This document shows positions 8,415 to 16,312 of a DNA stretch of 44,360 bases, piece by piece (position 1 is the stretch's first letter; every line of letters begins with the position of its first letter). The notes beneath the pieces are model-generated. The model did not search any database. It was not told the origin of the DNA and worked only from the letters and a program-made list of their open reading frames with translations. The position numbers and the translations under genes were made by a program. Origin of the DNA: Propionibacteriaceae bacterium (GTDB lineage Bacteria; Actinomycetota; Actinomycetes; Propionibacteriales; Propionibacteriaceae); contig WRIC01000014.1 in the NCBI GenBank assembly GCA_009782915.1, forward strand, positions 1-44,360, read 5' to 3'.

Positions 8415-9439
8415 CGTGGGTTCGCCTGACCTAAGACAGAAGCAGTCACCTTGCCCCCCTCAATGCATTGTTCGCGGCTCACACCGAGATATGATACAGC
8501 TCGAACAATATGTGGCCCCAGTTTGGTGAGTTTCACTCCCTGTTGAGCTACGTCTAAGATGACCTGATCTGCATCCAGTGATCCTGTTTGGATCACCACT
8601 ATGTTGGTGGGGATTGACTCAGTGACCGCCCAAGGAGCTGCTACTCGTACTTGGTCAGCAAAGAGACTGGCTCCTTCATGGTCTTCAGCAAGACGCTTGA
8701 TGTGGTGGTCTAAGGCATAGATTCCTGCGGCAGCAAGAATGCCAGCTTGGCGCCATCCCCCGCCCAGTCTCTTGCGTTGGACTCGGGCTTGATCGATGTT
8801 AGCTTTCGTTGAAGCCAGCAGCGTACCCACAGGTGCGCCCAATCCTTTAGACAAGCACAGACTCACTGTCGAAGCCTGTTTGCCATAGTCGGCCAACGAA
8901 GTCTGCGTTGCGACGCAAGCATTCGCCAGCCGGGCACCATCGAGGTGGAGTCGCAGATCATTGTCCTGGCAGTACTTGGCGATCTGGGTGTAGTTCTCCA
9001 GGGGTTGGATCGCACCACTAGCAAAATTCATGGTGTTCTCTATCTCAACAGTGGAGGTTCTCACCAGGAATCCACCCGTTAAAGACACCAAAGGCTCAAT
9101 ATCCTCCAAGGTGCTCACCCCATCATCGGTGGTCCAGCTCTTGGTTTGGATTCCATGCAAGGCCGCGTGAGCTCCCATTTCTGCCCGGACAATATGGGCC
9201 TTCTGGTCACAGAGAACCTCCGTACCATAGTCAACATTGAGCCACAGCCCCAGCATATTCGCCATCGACCCGGAGACACAGAACAGAGCTGCCTCGTGAC
9301 CCAGCAACTCAGCGCCCTTGTCTTCCAAGGCCCGTACGGTGGGGTCCTCTGAGAAAACATCATCACCCACGGGTGCTTGCGCCATCGCCTGTCTCATCGC
9401 TTGGGTGGGCTGAGTCAAAGTATCACTACGAAAATCCAT
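8411..9439 (-). CDS. ltaE: Low-specificity L-threonine aldolase (PLP-dependent)
   Basis: 342 aa, standard length. N-terminal FRSDTLTQPT and GDDVFSEDPTV are family hallmarks; HLDGAR (D168) binds the PLP ring nitrogen and K198 in SLCLSKGLGAPVG forms the Schiff base. It cleaves threonine or allo-threonine to glycine and acetaldehyde, linking to the glycine/serine one-carbon pool (glyA and metF are also in the window). First gene of a two-gene unit with the metallo-beta-lactamase-fold protein. The ATG is preceded by TAGGCT plus 6 bases and no ribosome site, suggesting a leaderless mRNA. Confidence 0.9.
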   Translation of the reverse strand: MDFRSDTLTQPTQAMRQAMAQAPVGDDVFSEDPTVRALEDKGAELLGHEAALFCVSGSMANMLGLWLNVDYGTEVLCDQKAHIVRAEMGAHAALHGIQTKSWTTDDGVSTLEDIEPLVSLTGGFLVRTSTVEIENTMNFASGAIQPLENYTQIAKYCQDNDLRLHLDGARLANACVATQTSLADYGKQASTVSLCLSKGLGAPVGTLLASTKANIDQARVQRKRLGGGWRQAGILAAAGIYALDHHIKRLAEDHEGASLFADQVRVAAPWAVTESIPTNIVVIQTGSLDADQVILDVAQQGVKLTKLGPHIVRAVSYLGVSREQCIEGGKVTASVLGQANPR

Positions 9440-9445
9440 ACCCCC

Positions 9446-9451
9446 AGCCTA
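9446..9451 (-). promoter_or_regulatory. -10 element of a leaderless promoter for ltaE
   Basis: TAGGCT on the minus strand, exactly 6 bases before the ATG. It sits in the 23-bp gap between aroG and ltaE. Confidence 0.45.
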
Positions 9452-9462
9452 GCTAATGCTGG

Positions 9463-10836
9463 CTAAAAATCCATGGAAACAAAGTCAGTGGCTGGACGTT
9501 CGATACCCGACAGACGGTCAGCAACCAAGAAAGCTAGCTCCAAGGATTGGGTACGGTTGAGGCGCGGATCACACAAGGTCTCATAGCGGTGGGAGAGATC
9601 AGCTTCTACAAGGCGGGTTGCTCCCCCCACACATTCAGTGACATCATCACCAGTGAGCTCGATGTGGATACCTCCTGGCCAGGTCCCCAAGGTGGCGTGG
9701 ACATCAAAGAACCCATTGACCTCGTCAGCAACATCGGAGAAGGAACGAGTTTTATACCCGGTCGCTGAAGAGAAAGTATTGCCATGCATAGGATCACAGA
9801 TCCAACACACCTTGCGACCAGTGGATTCCACCGCTTCAACAATCGGTGGAAGAAGATCGCGAATCTTGGACTTCCCCATGCGCGAAATAACAGTCAACCG
9901 CCCCGGTTCCTGATCGGGATCCAAATCATCTAGGACTGGCAGGATATTTTCAGGTGTTGCTCCTGGGCCGATCTTGATCCCGATGGGGTTTCGCAGGTTC
10001 TTCAACAACTCAACATGGGCACCACCTTGTTGACGGGTACGATCCCCGATCCACAGCAGATGGCCACCCACGTTGTAGGGAGTATCGGTACGCGAATCGA
10101 TCCTCGTCAAAGAATGCTCATAGTCGATGAGGAGAGCCTCATGGCTGGCGAAAAAGTCCACCGTACGGAAAGACTCATCATCAACCCCGCAAGCGATCAT
10201 GAAAGCCAATGCCCGATTGATTTCACCGGTGAGTTGCTCATAGCGTTTCGATACCTGTGCCGTACGAACAAAGTCCGAATTCCATGAATGCATCGACCTG
10301 AGATCAGCAAACCCACCTTTGGTGAAGGCGCGAACCAGATTCAGTGTGGCAGCTGAGGCGTTGTAGACCTGCAGGAGGCGACCGGGATCATGGCGGCGGG
10401 AATCTTCGGTGAACTCAAAACCATTGACTGCATCACCACGATAGGCCGGCAGAGTGACACCATCGCGGGTTTCGCTCTCAGCAGAGCGTGGTTTGGCGAA
10501 CTGCCCAGCGATACGTCCAATTTTCACCACCGGAACCTCGGCAGCATAGGTCAAGACAATCGCCATAGACAGAAGAACACGCAATCGCCCACGGATCGAA
10601 GAAGCCGTCAAAGAATCGAAGGTCTCCGCACAATCGCCTCCCTGGAGAACAAAGGCTCTTCCCACTGAAGCTTCAGCAATCTTAGATTTCAGTGCATCAC
10701 ATTCACCAGCAAAGACCAATGGGGGGCGCGAACGCAACTGCGCTAGAACCTCATCGACCTGGCCCTGGGAGTCATAGGTTGGCTGTTGCACAGGGCGCAG
10801 TGCGCGCAACGTTTCCAAGCTGGGGACAGTTTTCAC
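9463..10836 (-). CDS. aroG: Class II 3-deoxy-D-arabino-heptulosonate-7-phosphate synthase
   Basis: 457 aa, the length of plant/mycobacterial-type (class II) DAHP synthases. Signature segments: AFVLQGGDCAETF, GRIAGQFAKPRS, SRMGKSKIRDLLPP, WICDPMHGNT (metal ligand region) and GGIHIELTGDDVTECVGG. It condenses phosphoenolpyruvate and erythrose-4-phosphate as the first step of the shikimate pathway; aroQ at 21575 serves a later step. GTG start, with TAGTCT exactly 6 bases upstream and no Shine-Dalgarno, again implying leaderless transcription. The neighbourhood matches mycobacterial Rv2178c (aroG). Confidence 0.95.
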   Translation of the reverse strand: MKTVPSLETLRALRPVQQPTYDSQGQVDEVLAQLRSRPPLVFAGECDALKSKIAEASVGRAFVLQGGDCAETFDSLTASSIRGRLRVLLSMAIVLTYAAEVPVVKIGRIAGQFAKPRSAESETRDGVTLPAYRGDAVNGFEFTEDSRRHDPGRLLQVYNASAATLNLVRAFTKGGFADLRSMHSWNSDFVRTAQVSKRYEQLTGEINRALAFMIACGVDDESFRTVDFFASHEALLIDYEHSLTRIDSRTDTPYNVGGHLLWIGDRTRQQGGAHVELLKNLRNPIGIKIGPGATPENILPVLDDLDPDQEPGRLTVISRMGKSKIRDLLPPIVEAVESTGRKVCWICDPMHGNTFSSATGYKTRSFSDVADEVNGFFDVHATLGTWPGGIHIELTGDDVTECVGGATRLVEADLSHRYETLCDPRLNRTQSLELAFLVADRLSGIERPATDFVSMDF

Positions 10837-10842
10837 GAGAAA

Positions 10843-10848
10843 AGACTA
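10843..10848 (-). promoter_or_regulatory. -10 element of a leaderless promoter for aroG
   Basis: TAGTCT on the minus strand, 6 bases before the GTG start, within the 25-bp gap after plsC. Confidence 0.45.
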
Positions 10849-10861
10849 GCCCATCATGAGG

Positions 10862-11560
10862 TCAGGACTCGATTTGTTTGCGTACATAGGAGTAGTCATC
10901 GACCATCTCCTGACCGGTGATCTGTTGAATCTTGGCCATGACCTGGTCGGTTGCTTCACGAAGGATAGCCCCTGTTTCTTCACGGTTGGAGGAACTCAGA
11001 TAGGCCTTCCTCATGTCTTCTGGAAAGGTGAAAGCCTCACCAATGTCCAGGACCGGACGAAACATCCAGGGAAAAGGCATTCCTTTTTTGCGAGTGAACC
11101 TGGTCCCAAAACAACCGAAAGGAATCACCGGAGCCCCTGTGGTTAGTGCGAGGCGAGCCACCCCCGTACGACCTTTGTATAGCCGACCATCCTCAGAGCG
11201 ATGCCCTTCGGGATGGATCGCCACAAAACCACCATTGTCTAGGATCGCCTGGATTTCCCCGAGGGCCTGATGAGCTGATGCTCCGCCCTCACGATTCATG
11301 GGTACCTGCCTCATCTTGCGCAAGAACCATCCAGCAAACCGTCTGAAGATCGTGTCCGTACGGAACAATTCCGCCTTAGCTGGGTACGACACGGGGTGAG
11401 GAGAGAACACTGGAAGTAAGAAACTCTCCCCCACCCCCAGGTGGTTTCCCGCAAAAATGCCGGGCCCCTGGGTTGGAATATTCTCCTTGTTGCGCAAAAC
11501 AGGCCAAAACAGGACATGGCACAGCGGGCGGGCAAAGACCATGATGATGTGGTAAAACAC
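10862..11560 (-). CDS. 1-acyl-sn-glycerol-3-phosphate acyltransferase family protein (PlsC-like)
   Basis: 232 aa. Block I reads GNHLGVGES, with H40 in place but Glu45 where the HX4D motif normally has Asp. Block III is IHPEGHRSEDG, and the block IV-like GAPVIPFGCFG follows. The family transfers acyl groups to lysophosphatidate in phospholipid synthesis at the inner membrane face. The GTG start has AAAGGAG 5 bases upstream. The position between aroG and the DUF3040 gene resembles mycobacterial Rv2182c. The Asp-to-Glu change may alter activity or substrate, so the exact reaction is unsure. Confidence 0.8.
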   Translation of the reverse strand: MFYHIIMVFARPLCHVLFWPVLRNKENIPTQGPGIFAGNHLGVGESFLLPVFSPHPVSYPAKAELFRTDTIFRRFAGWFLRKMRQVPMNREGGASAHQALGEIQAILDNGGFVAIHPEGHRSEDGRLYKGRTGVARLALTTGAPVIPFGCFGTRFTRKKGMPFPWMFRPVLDIGEAFTFPEDMRKAYLSSSNREETGAILREATDQVMAKIQQITGQEMVDDYSYVRKQIES

Positions 11561-11616
11561 GGATCTCCTTTAGTCAGACACTATCGTACGCGAGAATCAT
11601 GTTAACGATGAGTTGG

Positions 11617-11622
11617 TATCAT
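11617..11622 (+). promoter_or_regulatory. -10 element of a leaderless promoter for the DUF3040 gene
   Basis: TATCAT, 7 bases before the GTG start at 11630. No Shine-Dalgarno sequence precedes that start. Confidence 0.45.
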
Positions 11623-11629
11623 CGTCACT

Positions 11630-11992
11630 GTGAGAGATGAAGATGAGGTTTTCGCTGAGATAGTGGGCCAAGAGTTCGATGAACAATGGGCTCCACCCAC
11701 TACCGAGAAAGCCGTTGATCCACCATCCCACGACGATTTTCATCTCAACCTTTATGACGACGAGGAATCCTATCGACAGGTCACCATGGCTCGACCACTG
11801 TCACGTACCACCGTGGTGGCCTTAGTCTTCCTCGGTTTAGGACTCGTGGTCACTGTAGGAAGATTCGCCCATCTGGGTCTGCCCTGGTGGGCAGGCTGGT
11901 GTGGTGTGGGGTTCTTTGTGGTCGGTGTTGCCCTGTTTCTCAGACATGTATCACGTTCGGCCGTGGACCACGATGATGAACCCCAGGTGTAG
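11630..11992 (+). CDS. DUF3040 family small membrane protein
   Basis: 120 aa. An acidic N-terminal cytoplasmic half (DEDEVFAEIVGQEFDEQW) is followed by two membrane helices at about 62-80 and 85-103, separated by a short GLPWWAG turn, then a charged tail. This matches actinobacterial DUF3040 proteins such as mycobacterial Rv2169c, which sits in the same kinase/aroG neighbourhood. Function is unknown; the location beside cell-envelope genes suggests an envelope role, by inference only. GTG start, apparently leaderless. Confidence 0.7.
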   Translation: MRDEDEVFAEIVGQEFDEQWAPPTTEKAVDPPSHDDFHLNLYDDEESYRQVTMARPLSRTTVVALVFLGLGLVVTVGRFAHLGLPWWAGWCGVGFFVVGVALFLRHVSRSAVDHDDEPQV

Positions 11993-12057
11993 TGGAATTG
12001 TTTGTGGATGGTGAGAATACTCACTTACTCCCCATTGTGGGTGATGTGGATTCTGGA

Positions 12058-12157
12058 CCCTGCGACTTCGCGCAGGGTGACGGTGGATAGGGCGCAGGGT
12101 GACGGTGGGCGGAGTGCAGAGTGACGGTGGGCGGGGCGCAGAGTGACAGATAGGGGA
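12058..12157. repeat. REP-like palindrome followed by four 22-bp tandem repeats
   Basis: A perfect hairpin CCCTGCG-ACTTCG-CGCAGGG occupies 12058-12077. Its right arm begins four 22-bp units at 12070-12091, 12092-12113, 12114-12135 and 12136-12157, each starting GCGCAG/GTGCAG with GTGACGG or GTGACAG following. Related palindromes recur at 36600-36872. The array fills the gap between two convergent genes, so the hairpin may also serve as a terminator. Confidence 0.8.
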
Positions 12158-12205
12158 TGGTGTGGTGATGGGCAGAGGATGGTGGGGAAAGACCAGAGGT
12201 GGTTT

Positions 12206-13186
12206 CTAGATGAGGCGACGGGCTCCGGTGTAGGGCATTCCGGCATTGATCGAGGTGTAGACCACCCCTGTTCTCGAGTTACGAGCATCAATGATCTTCC
12301 CGCCACCCACATAGATACCTACGTGGCCAGGACCACCATAGAAGAAGACCAGGTCACCAGGTTGGAGGTTGTTCTTGGGCACGGACCGACCAAGGCGGTA
12401 TTGGGAGGAAGCGCTGTGCGGAAGCCTGACACCGATCGTAGAGTAGGCGCTCATGGTGAACCCTGAACAATCCCAGCAATTCGGACCAGTTCCGCCCATG
12501 CAGTAGCGCTTACCGACCCGCGCATGAGCCCAGGACACAATCTGTTGGGCCTTGGGGCCATTAGGGACAGCAGGAGGACTTCCTGAACTCGATGTTTCAG
12601 CGTACAGGCTGGCCCTTTGCTCAGCAGAGAGTCTGTTGACGACACGCTTGGCTTCATTGACCTTTTGATCGGCGGTTTGTTTCAAACTTGCCAGACGCGA
12701 CTCATCCTTCTTGATATCGTTGACTGTTCCCTCTTGGGAGCGTCGAAGATCATCGAGCTGGACCTTGGATAGTTGGTAATTCTGCAGGAGAGCACGCGAG
12801 GCATCCGAGACGAGTTCGGTCATGAGGATGCGCGTGAGAGCTTGGTCCTGGTTGTCCGAGGTGAACAGTACGGCAGTGGTGGAAGCACCATGGTCTTGGA
12901 ATTGCTGCAGGGCCACCACCGTGACCTGATCGTGGAGAAGGTCCACCTGTTTTTGTTGCTCCTCGATATCCTTATCGATCGCAGCGAGCTTCTTCTTAGC
13001 AGCATCAAGTTTGGTGGTGACCTGATTGTATTCTTCGCTAATGGTGGAAGCTTCTTCTTCGAGTTTCGCTAACCGCGCACGCGCGTCAGAGAGTTCATCA
13101 GCTTGGGCCTGGGGGCCTATCCACGCCAAAGTGACGAACAGACAGGCCACCATCATGGTTATGATGGTCCGTCGCGCTCGAAGCAT
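12206..13186 (-). CDS. Secreted NlpC/P60 peptidoglycan endopeptidase (RipA-like)
   Basis: 326 aa. A signal peptide (1-29, ending PQAQA) is followed by a long coiled coil (30-190) and an NlpC/P60 domain (210-326). The catalytic Cys is C240 in WDCSGF and the His is H288 in GHVGIYVGGG; the third polar residue is probably D300 or N303. Such enzymes cut D-Glu/meso-DAP stem peptide bonds, often at the septum. The coiled coil contains ALQQFQDHGASTTAVLFTSD (92-111), closely matching residues 145-164 of the adjacent M23 protein. GGAGG precedes the ATG. The promoter region shares a motif with the M23 gene. Confidence 0.9.
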   Translation of the reverse strand: MLRARRTIITMMVACLFVTLAWIGPQAQADELSDARARLAKLEEEASTISEEYNQVTTKLDAAKKKLAAIDKDIEEQQKQVDLLHDQVTVVALQQFQDHGASTTAVLFTSDNQDQALTRILMTELVSDASRALLQNYQLSKVQLDDLRRSQEGTVNDIKKDESRLASLKQTADQKVNEAKRVVNRLSAEQRASLYAETSSSGSPPAVPNGPKAQQIVSWAHARVGKRYCMGGTGPNCWDCSGFTMSAYSTIGVRLPHSASSQYRLGRSVPKNNLQPGDLVFFYGGPGHVGIYVGGGKIIDARNSRTGVVYTSINAGMPYTGARRLI

Positions 13187-13200
13187 GAATCCTCCAGTAA

Positions 13201-13226
13201 GTTAGATAAAAGTCTAAACGAATGAT
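13201..13226 (-). promoter_or_regulatory. Candidate promoter motif of the NlpC/P60 gene, shared with the M23 gene
   Basis: On the minus strand ATTCGTTTAGACTTTTATC, nearly the same as the M23 gene's promoter (ATTCCGTTTAGAGTTTTCTC). TAGACT could be the -10. The motif is itself a partial palindrome (GTTTAGA...TCTAAC). Confidence 0.45.
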
Positions 13227-13247
13227 GATCTTAGATCGAATTCAGTC

Positions 13248-14450
13248 TCACACATAGGGACCTGGATCAATGATTTCCCCATTCATCCAGATCATGTAGT
13301 GGTCGTGACATCCGGTGGAGTATCCAGTGGACCCCACAGTAGCAATGACTTGGCCCTGAACCACAGAGGTGCCAGGTTTGGCCACCCCCGAGGAGAGATG
13401 ATTATGACTGGTCACCACATGGCGACCCCCGATGATTCCGTGGTCAATCACGATGCGGTTGCCATATCCACCACCCCAGTAATAGTCGATGACATACCCA
13501 TTTGCTGGGGAGACAATAGGAGACCCACAAGAACCACCAAGATCAATGCCGTCATGGAAGGCCCAGGCCCCACTGATGGGATGGATCCTCATGCCGTACG
13601 GAGAAGTGATGGTGTATTTATTCATGGGCGCTCGCAGAGAAGCCGACGGATTAGGTACGGTCTCCCAGGGGTTGGCCACTCCGCGACCAATAGCATTAGA
13701 ACCATTGGAGACTCGTCCACCACTCATCCCACTCATATTGCCCAGAAGGTTAGCGGTTTGAGCAACCTTCAACCGGGAGGCATCCTCTAAGGCGGCAATC
13801 TCTTCTTGTTCGCGCTGAATCACCTCAACGGCAGCTTTCTCCCCTCTTTCCAACTCAGCCAAAGTTGTCTGCTCAATTTGTAGAGCAGTGAACAAGGTGT
13901 TAGCTGTCTGTGTGACTTGGAGCATCATGGACAGATAGTCGAGGAATTCTTGGGATGAATCACTGGTCATGATCACCGCCGTGGAATTCATGCCACGGTC
14001 TTGATATTGCTGGAGGGCGATCTGCGCCAGCTGGGATTCCAGGTGCGCCATCTGCTCCTTCTGGGAGGCGATCTGAGTTCGGGTGTCATTGAGTTGACTC
14101 ATAGCAGCATTGAGCTTCTCACCGGAGGCCGCCATTTGGGCTGCTAGTTCTCGTTGCTCAGCTTCCAAGGCATCAAGTTTCGTGCGCATCTCTGACAAGG
14201 ACAGTGAACCCATTTCGACATTGGGTTGTCCTTCGATTTCTGGGCCATTATTCGTTGGTGCCTTGGTTGGCTTGGGCGTGGCGGGCTGCTCGGATGTGCC
14301 TGAAGCGGGGTCTGTTGGTTCACTCGATGATTCTGAAGCTGGGTCTGTGGGATCAGGATCGGCGTAGGACAAAGGGGCTAGAAAAAACAGTGACAACCCG
14401 ACAAGTACGCTCGCCAGGAGGCGTCCTAATCTGTTTCGGCCTTGGCCCAT
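13248..14450 (-). CDS. Secreted coiled-coil M23 (LytM) metallopeptidase, EnvC-like
   Basis: About 400 aa. Signal peptide (1-30), a low-complexity Pro/Ser/Thr/Glu linker (31-70), coiled coil (85-235) and a C-terminal M23 domain (about 278-400). Zinc ligands are H299 and D303 (HDGID) and H384 (CHDH), with VTSHNHL carrying the catalytic-type His. M23 enzymes cleave peptidoglycan cross-links, or activate amidases when degenerate; here the ligands appear intact. ATG at 14450 is chosen because GGAG lies 5 bases upstream and the signal peptide follows at once; an upstream in-frame start at 14510 overlaps the promoter. Confidence 0.88.
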   Translation of the reverse strand: MGQGRNRLGRLLASVLVGLSLFFLAPLSYADPDPTDPASESSSEPTDPASGTSEQPATPKPTKAPTNNGPEIEGQPNVEMGSLSLSEMRTKLDALEAEQRELAAQMAASGEKLNAAMSQLNDTRTQIASQKEQMAHLESQLAQIALQQYQDRGMNSTAVIMTSDSSQEFLDYLSMMLQVTQTANTLFTALQIEQTTLAELERGEKAAVEVIQREQEEIAALEDASRLKVAQTANLLGNMSGMSGGRVSNGSNAIGRGVANPWETVPNPSASLRAPMNKYTITSPYGMRIHPISGAWAFHDGIDLGGSCGSPIVSPANGYVIDYYWGGGYGNRIVIDHGIIGGRHVVTSHNHLSSGVAKPGTSVVQGQVIATVGSTGYSTGCHDHYMIWMNGEIIDPGPYV

Positions 14451-14481
14451 AACTGCTCCAGAGTTCGTGAATCCTGAGAAA

Positions 14482-14510
14482 ACTCTAAACGGAATTCTGA
14501 TTCTTTTCAA
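14482..14510 (-). promoter_or_regulatory. Promoter of the M23 peptidase gene
   Basis: On the minus strand: TTGAAA (14505-14510), 17-bp spacer, TAGAGT (14482-14487). The start codon follows about 30 bases later. The remaining 14511-14641 interval up to menD is A/T-rich and shows no further gene. Confidence 0.6.
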
Positions 14511-14641
14511 CTTTTGATATCCTTTTCATCCACTATTTGACCGGTTTTCTGCGTATCTCATAGCGTGATTACAGCAATATTACCCTGAACATTCTTCAGA
14601 TTCCAGAGGTGAGAAAGTGAAGAAGATTTCCTGAGATTCTC

Positions 14642-16312
14642 TCAGCTTTCCATCTCAGTGAGAGCTTCCCGCCCCCATTGAACAAGGTCACGCTCCTGGT
14701 TGACCCGTGATTGACGCTCAAGAGGAACATGGAGGAAACGAACCCCTGACCAAGGAGTTGTCAAAGCAGCAGAAAGCTGTGCTGGTGAATTCACTTCCAC
14801 CACAGGCACCGAGAACCCGCGTGCGACATCAGCCAAGTTGATGCGACTGGGAACAGCAAACAGTCTTTCGAAATAGTCTGCGTACGTACCGATCCTGACC
14901 CGCGAAGCACCGTACTCCATCCCAGCAAAGATCGATCCGCCATTGTCGTCGGCAACGACCACACTCAAATCACTGGAGGTCTCCAGGGCTGGGACAGCTA
15001 GGGATGTCAGATCATGGAAAGCCGTGAGATCTCCCATGAGCGCCACCACTGGTGTGCCCAGTCCTGTGGCAATGCCGGTTGCTGTCGCAATGGTGCCGTC
15101 GATTCCTGCGAGTCCACGATTGGCGTAGACCCGCGGTGGTGCAGGTGAGATGGGAGCCATATCAGCATCTCGGATGGGATGGGAGGCCCCCAAAACCAGG
15201 GCATCGCCATCACCAAGAGCCTCCACCACACTGGCAGCTAAAGCCTGACCACCCCAACTCAAGTGTTCATTAATTTTTGTTCGAAGACGCCCGTCAGCGC
15301 TAGCCCAGGTGTTCATCCATCCAGGGTCCCCCATCGATAACTGAACTTGTGGAAGAACCCTCGACACCCCCCAGCCAGGATCTGGCCACTGACCTGAGGA
15401 GTTGACGGCAATGATCTCCTTGTCTTTTCTGGTCAACAGCGCTGTGATCGAGCGATGGAGGGTGGGGTGCCCGGCTATGATCACCCTTTCGATCTGCGGT
15501 AGAAAACCGGCGAGAAGATAGCGGTAACCCGCCACAGCTGCTGAACCTTGACGAGCATTGGAAGAGGGTTCAGCCAAGAGTGGGATCTGGGTTCTGTGCG
15601 CCTGCTCAGCCCACCATCGCCCCTCATCGACACCCATATCTCCAGCGACAATAACAGTACGTGGACCAGGATCAAGATGAACAGCTCTCGAGGCAGTGGG
15701 GTGATCCACCTGGAACCCCACTCCTGGTGAGATGGGCCCTGGATCTCCGATGAGCGGTTCACTCAGTTCGACATTGAGGTGAACTGGACCTCGGCGACCA
15801 CTGAGCCTTCCTTCACTGGTCACCACCGCACGTTGCACACAGGCACGCCAAGCATCGGGAGAGTTATCCTGAGAGGATATCCTCCATGTTTCGATGGGAG
15901 TATTTCCGAAAATCCCCACTTGATTTGCTGTTTGGTTGGCACCGGTGCCTACCAGAGTTGAGGGGCGGTCTGCACTGACAGCAATCAGTGGAACCTGGCC
16001 GTAGCGTGCTTCAGCCAAGGCTGGCGCCAGATTAGCTACAGCTGTGCCCGAGGTGGTGATAATCGCAACAGCCCTTGACGCAGCTTTTGCCAAACCCAGG
16101 GCAAAGAATCCAGCAGCGCGTTCATCGACGCGAATGTGGAGGCGGATCCTCCCCTCAGATTCGAGTAGAGCTGCCGCATAGGCCAGTGGTGCGCTACGAG
16201 AACCAGGGCAACACACCACCTCACACACGCCCAATCCAGCCAGCTCATCAACGATGACAGCACCAGCCACCATGGATGGTGGTGGAGTGTGATCGAAGAG
16301 ATCCTGGCTCAC
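14642..16312 (-). CDS. menD: 2-succinyl-5-enolpyruvyl-6-hydroxy-3-cyclohexene-1-carboxylate synthase
   Basis: 556 aa, typical. The N-terminal VVCCPGSRSAPLAYAA is the MenD signature; the ThDP/Mg motif is GDLTAFHDLTSL followed by VVADDNGGSIF. It joins isochorismate and 2-oxoglutarate (with decarboxylation) in menaquinone synthesis. Last gene of the menE-menA-menC-menD unit; GTG start with GGAGGAG just upstream inside menC and a 4-nt overlap with the menC stop. The 129 nt after the stop hold no obvious hairpin. Confidence 0.95.
   Translation of the reverse strand: MSQDLFDHTPPPSMVAGAVIVDELAGLGVCEVVCCPGSRSAPLAYAAALLESEGRIRLHIRVDERAAGFFALGLAKAASRAVAIITTSGTAVANLAPALAEARYGQVPLIAVSADRPSTLVGTGANQTANQVGIFGNTPIETWRISSQDNSPDAWRACVQRAVVTSEGRLSGRRGPVHLNVELSEPLIGDPGPISPGVGFQVDHPTASRAVHLDPGPRTVIVAGDMGVDEGRWWAEQAHRTQIPLLAEPSSNARQGSAAVAGYRYLLAGFLPQIERVIIAGHPTLHRSITALLTRKDKEIIAVNSSGQWPDPGWGVSRVLPQVQLSMGDPGWMNTWASADGRLRTKINEHLSWGGQALAASVVEALGDGDALVLGASHPIRDADMAPISPAPPRVYANRGLAGIDGTIATATGIATGLGTPVVALMGDLTAFHDLTSLAVPALETSSDLSVVVADDNGGSIFAGMEYGASRVRIGTYADYFERLFAVPSRINLADVARGFSVPVVEVNSPAQLSAALTTPWSGVRFLHVPLERQSRVNQERDLVQWGREALTEMES

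Noticed and set aside
11993-12205. CRISPR array at the 22-bp repeats
   Set aside because: The units are contiguous without spacers, and no cas genes are present.
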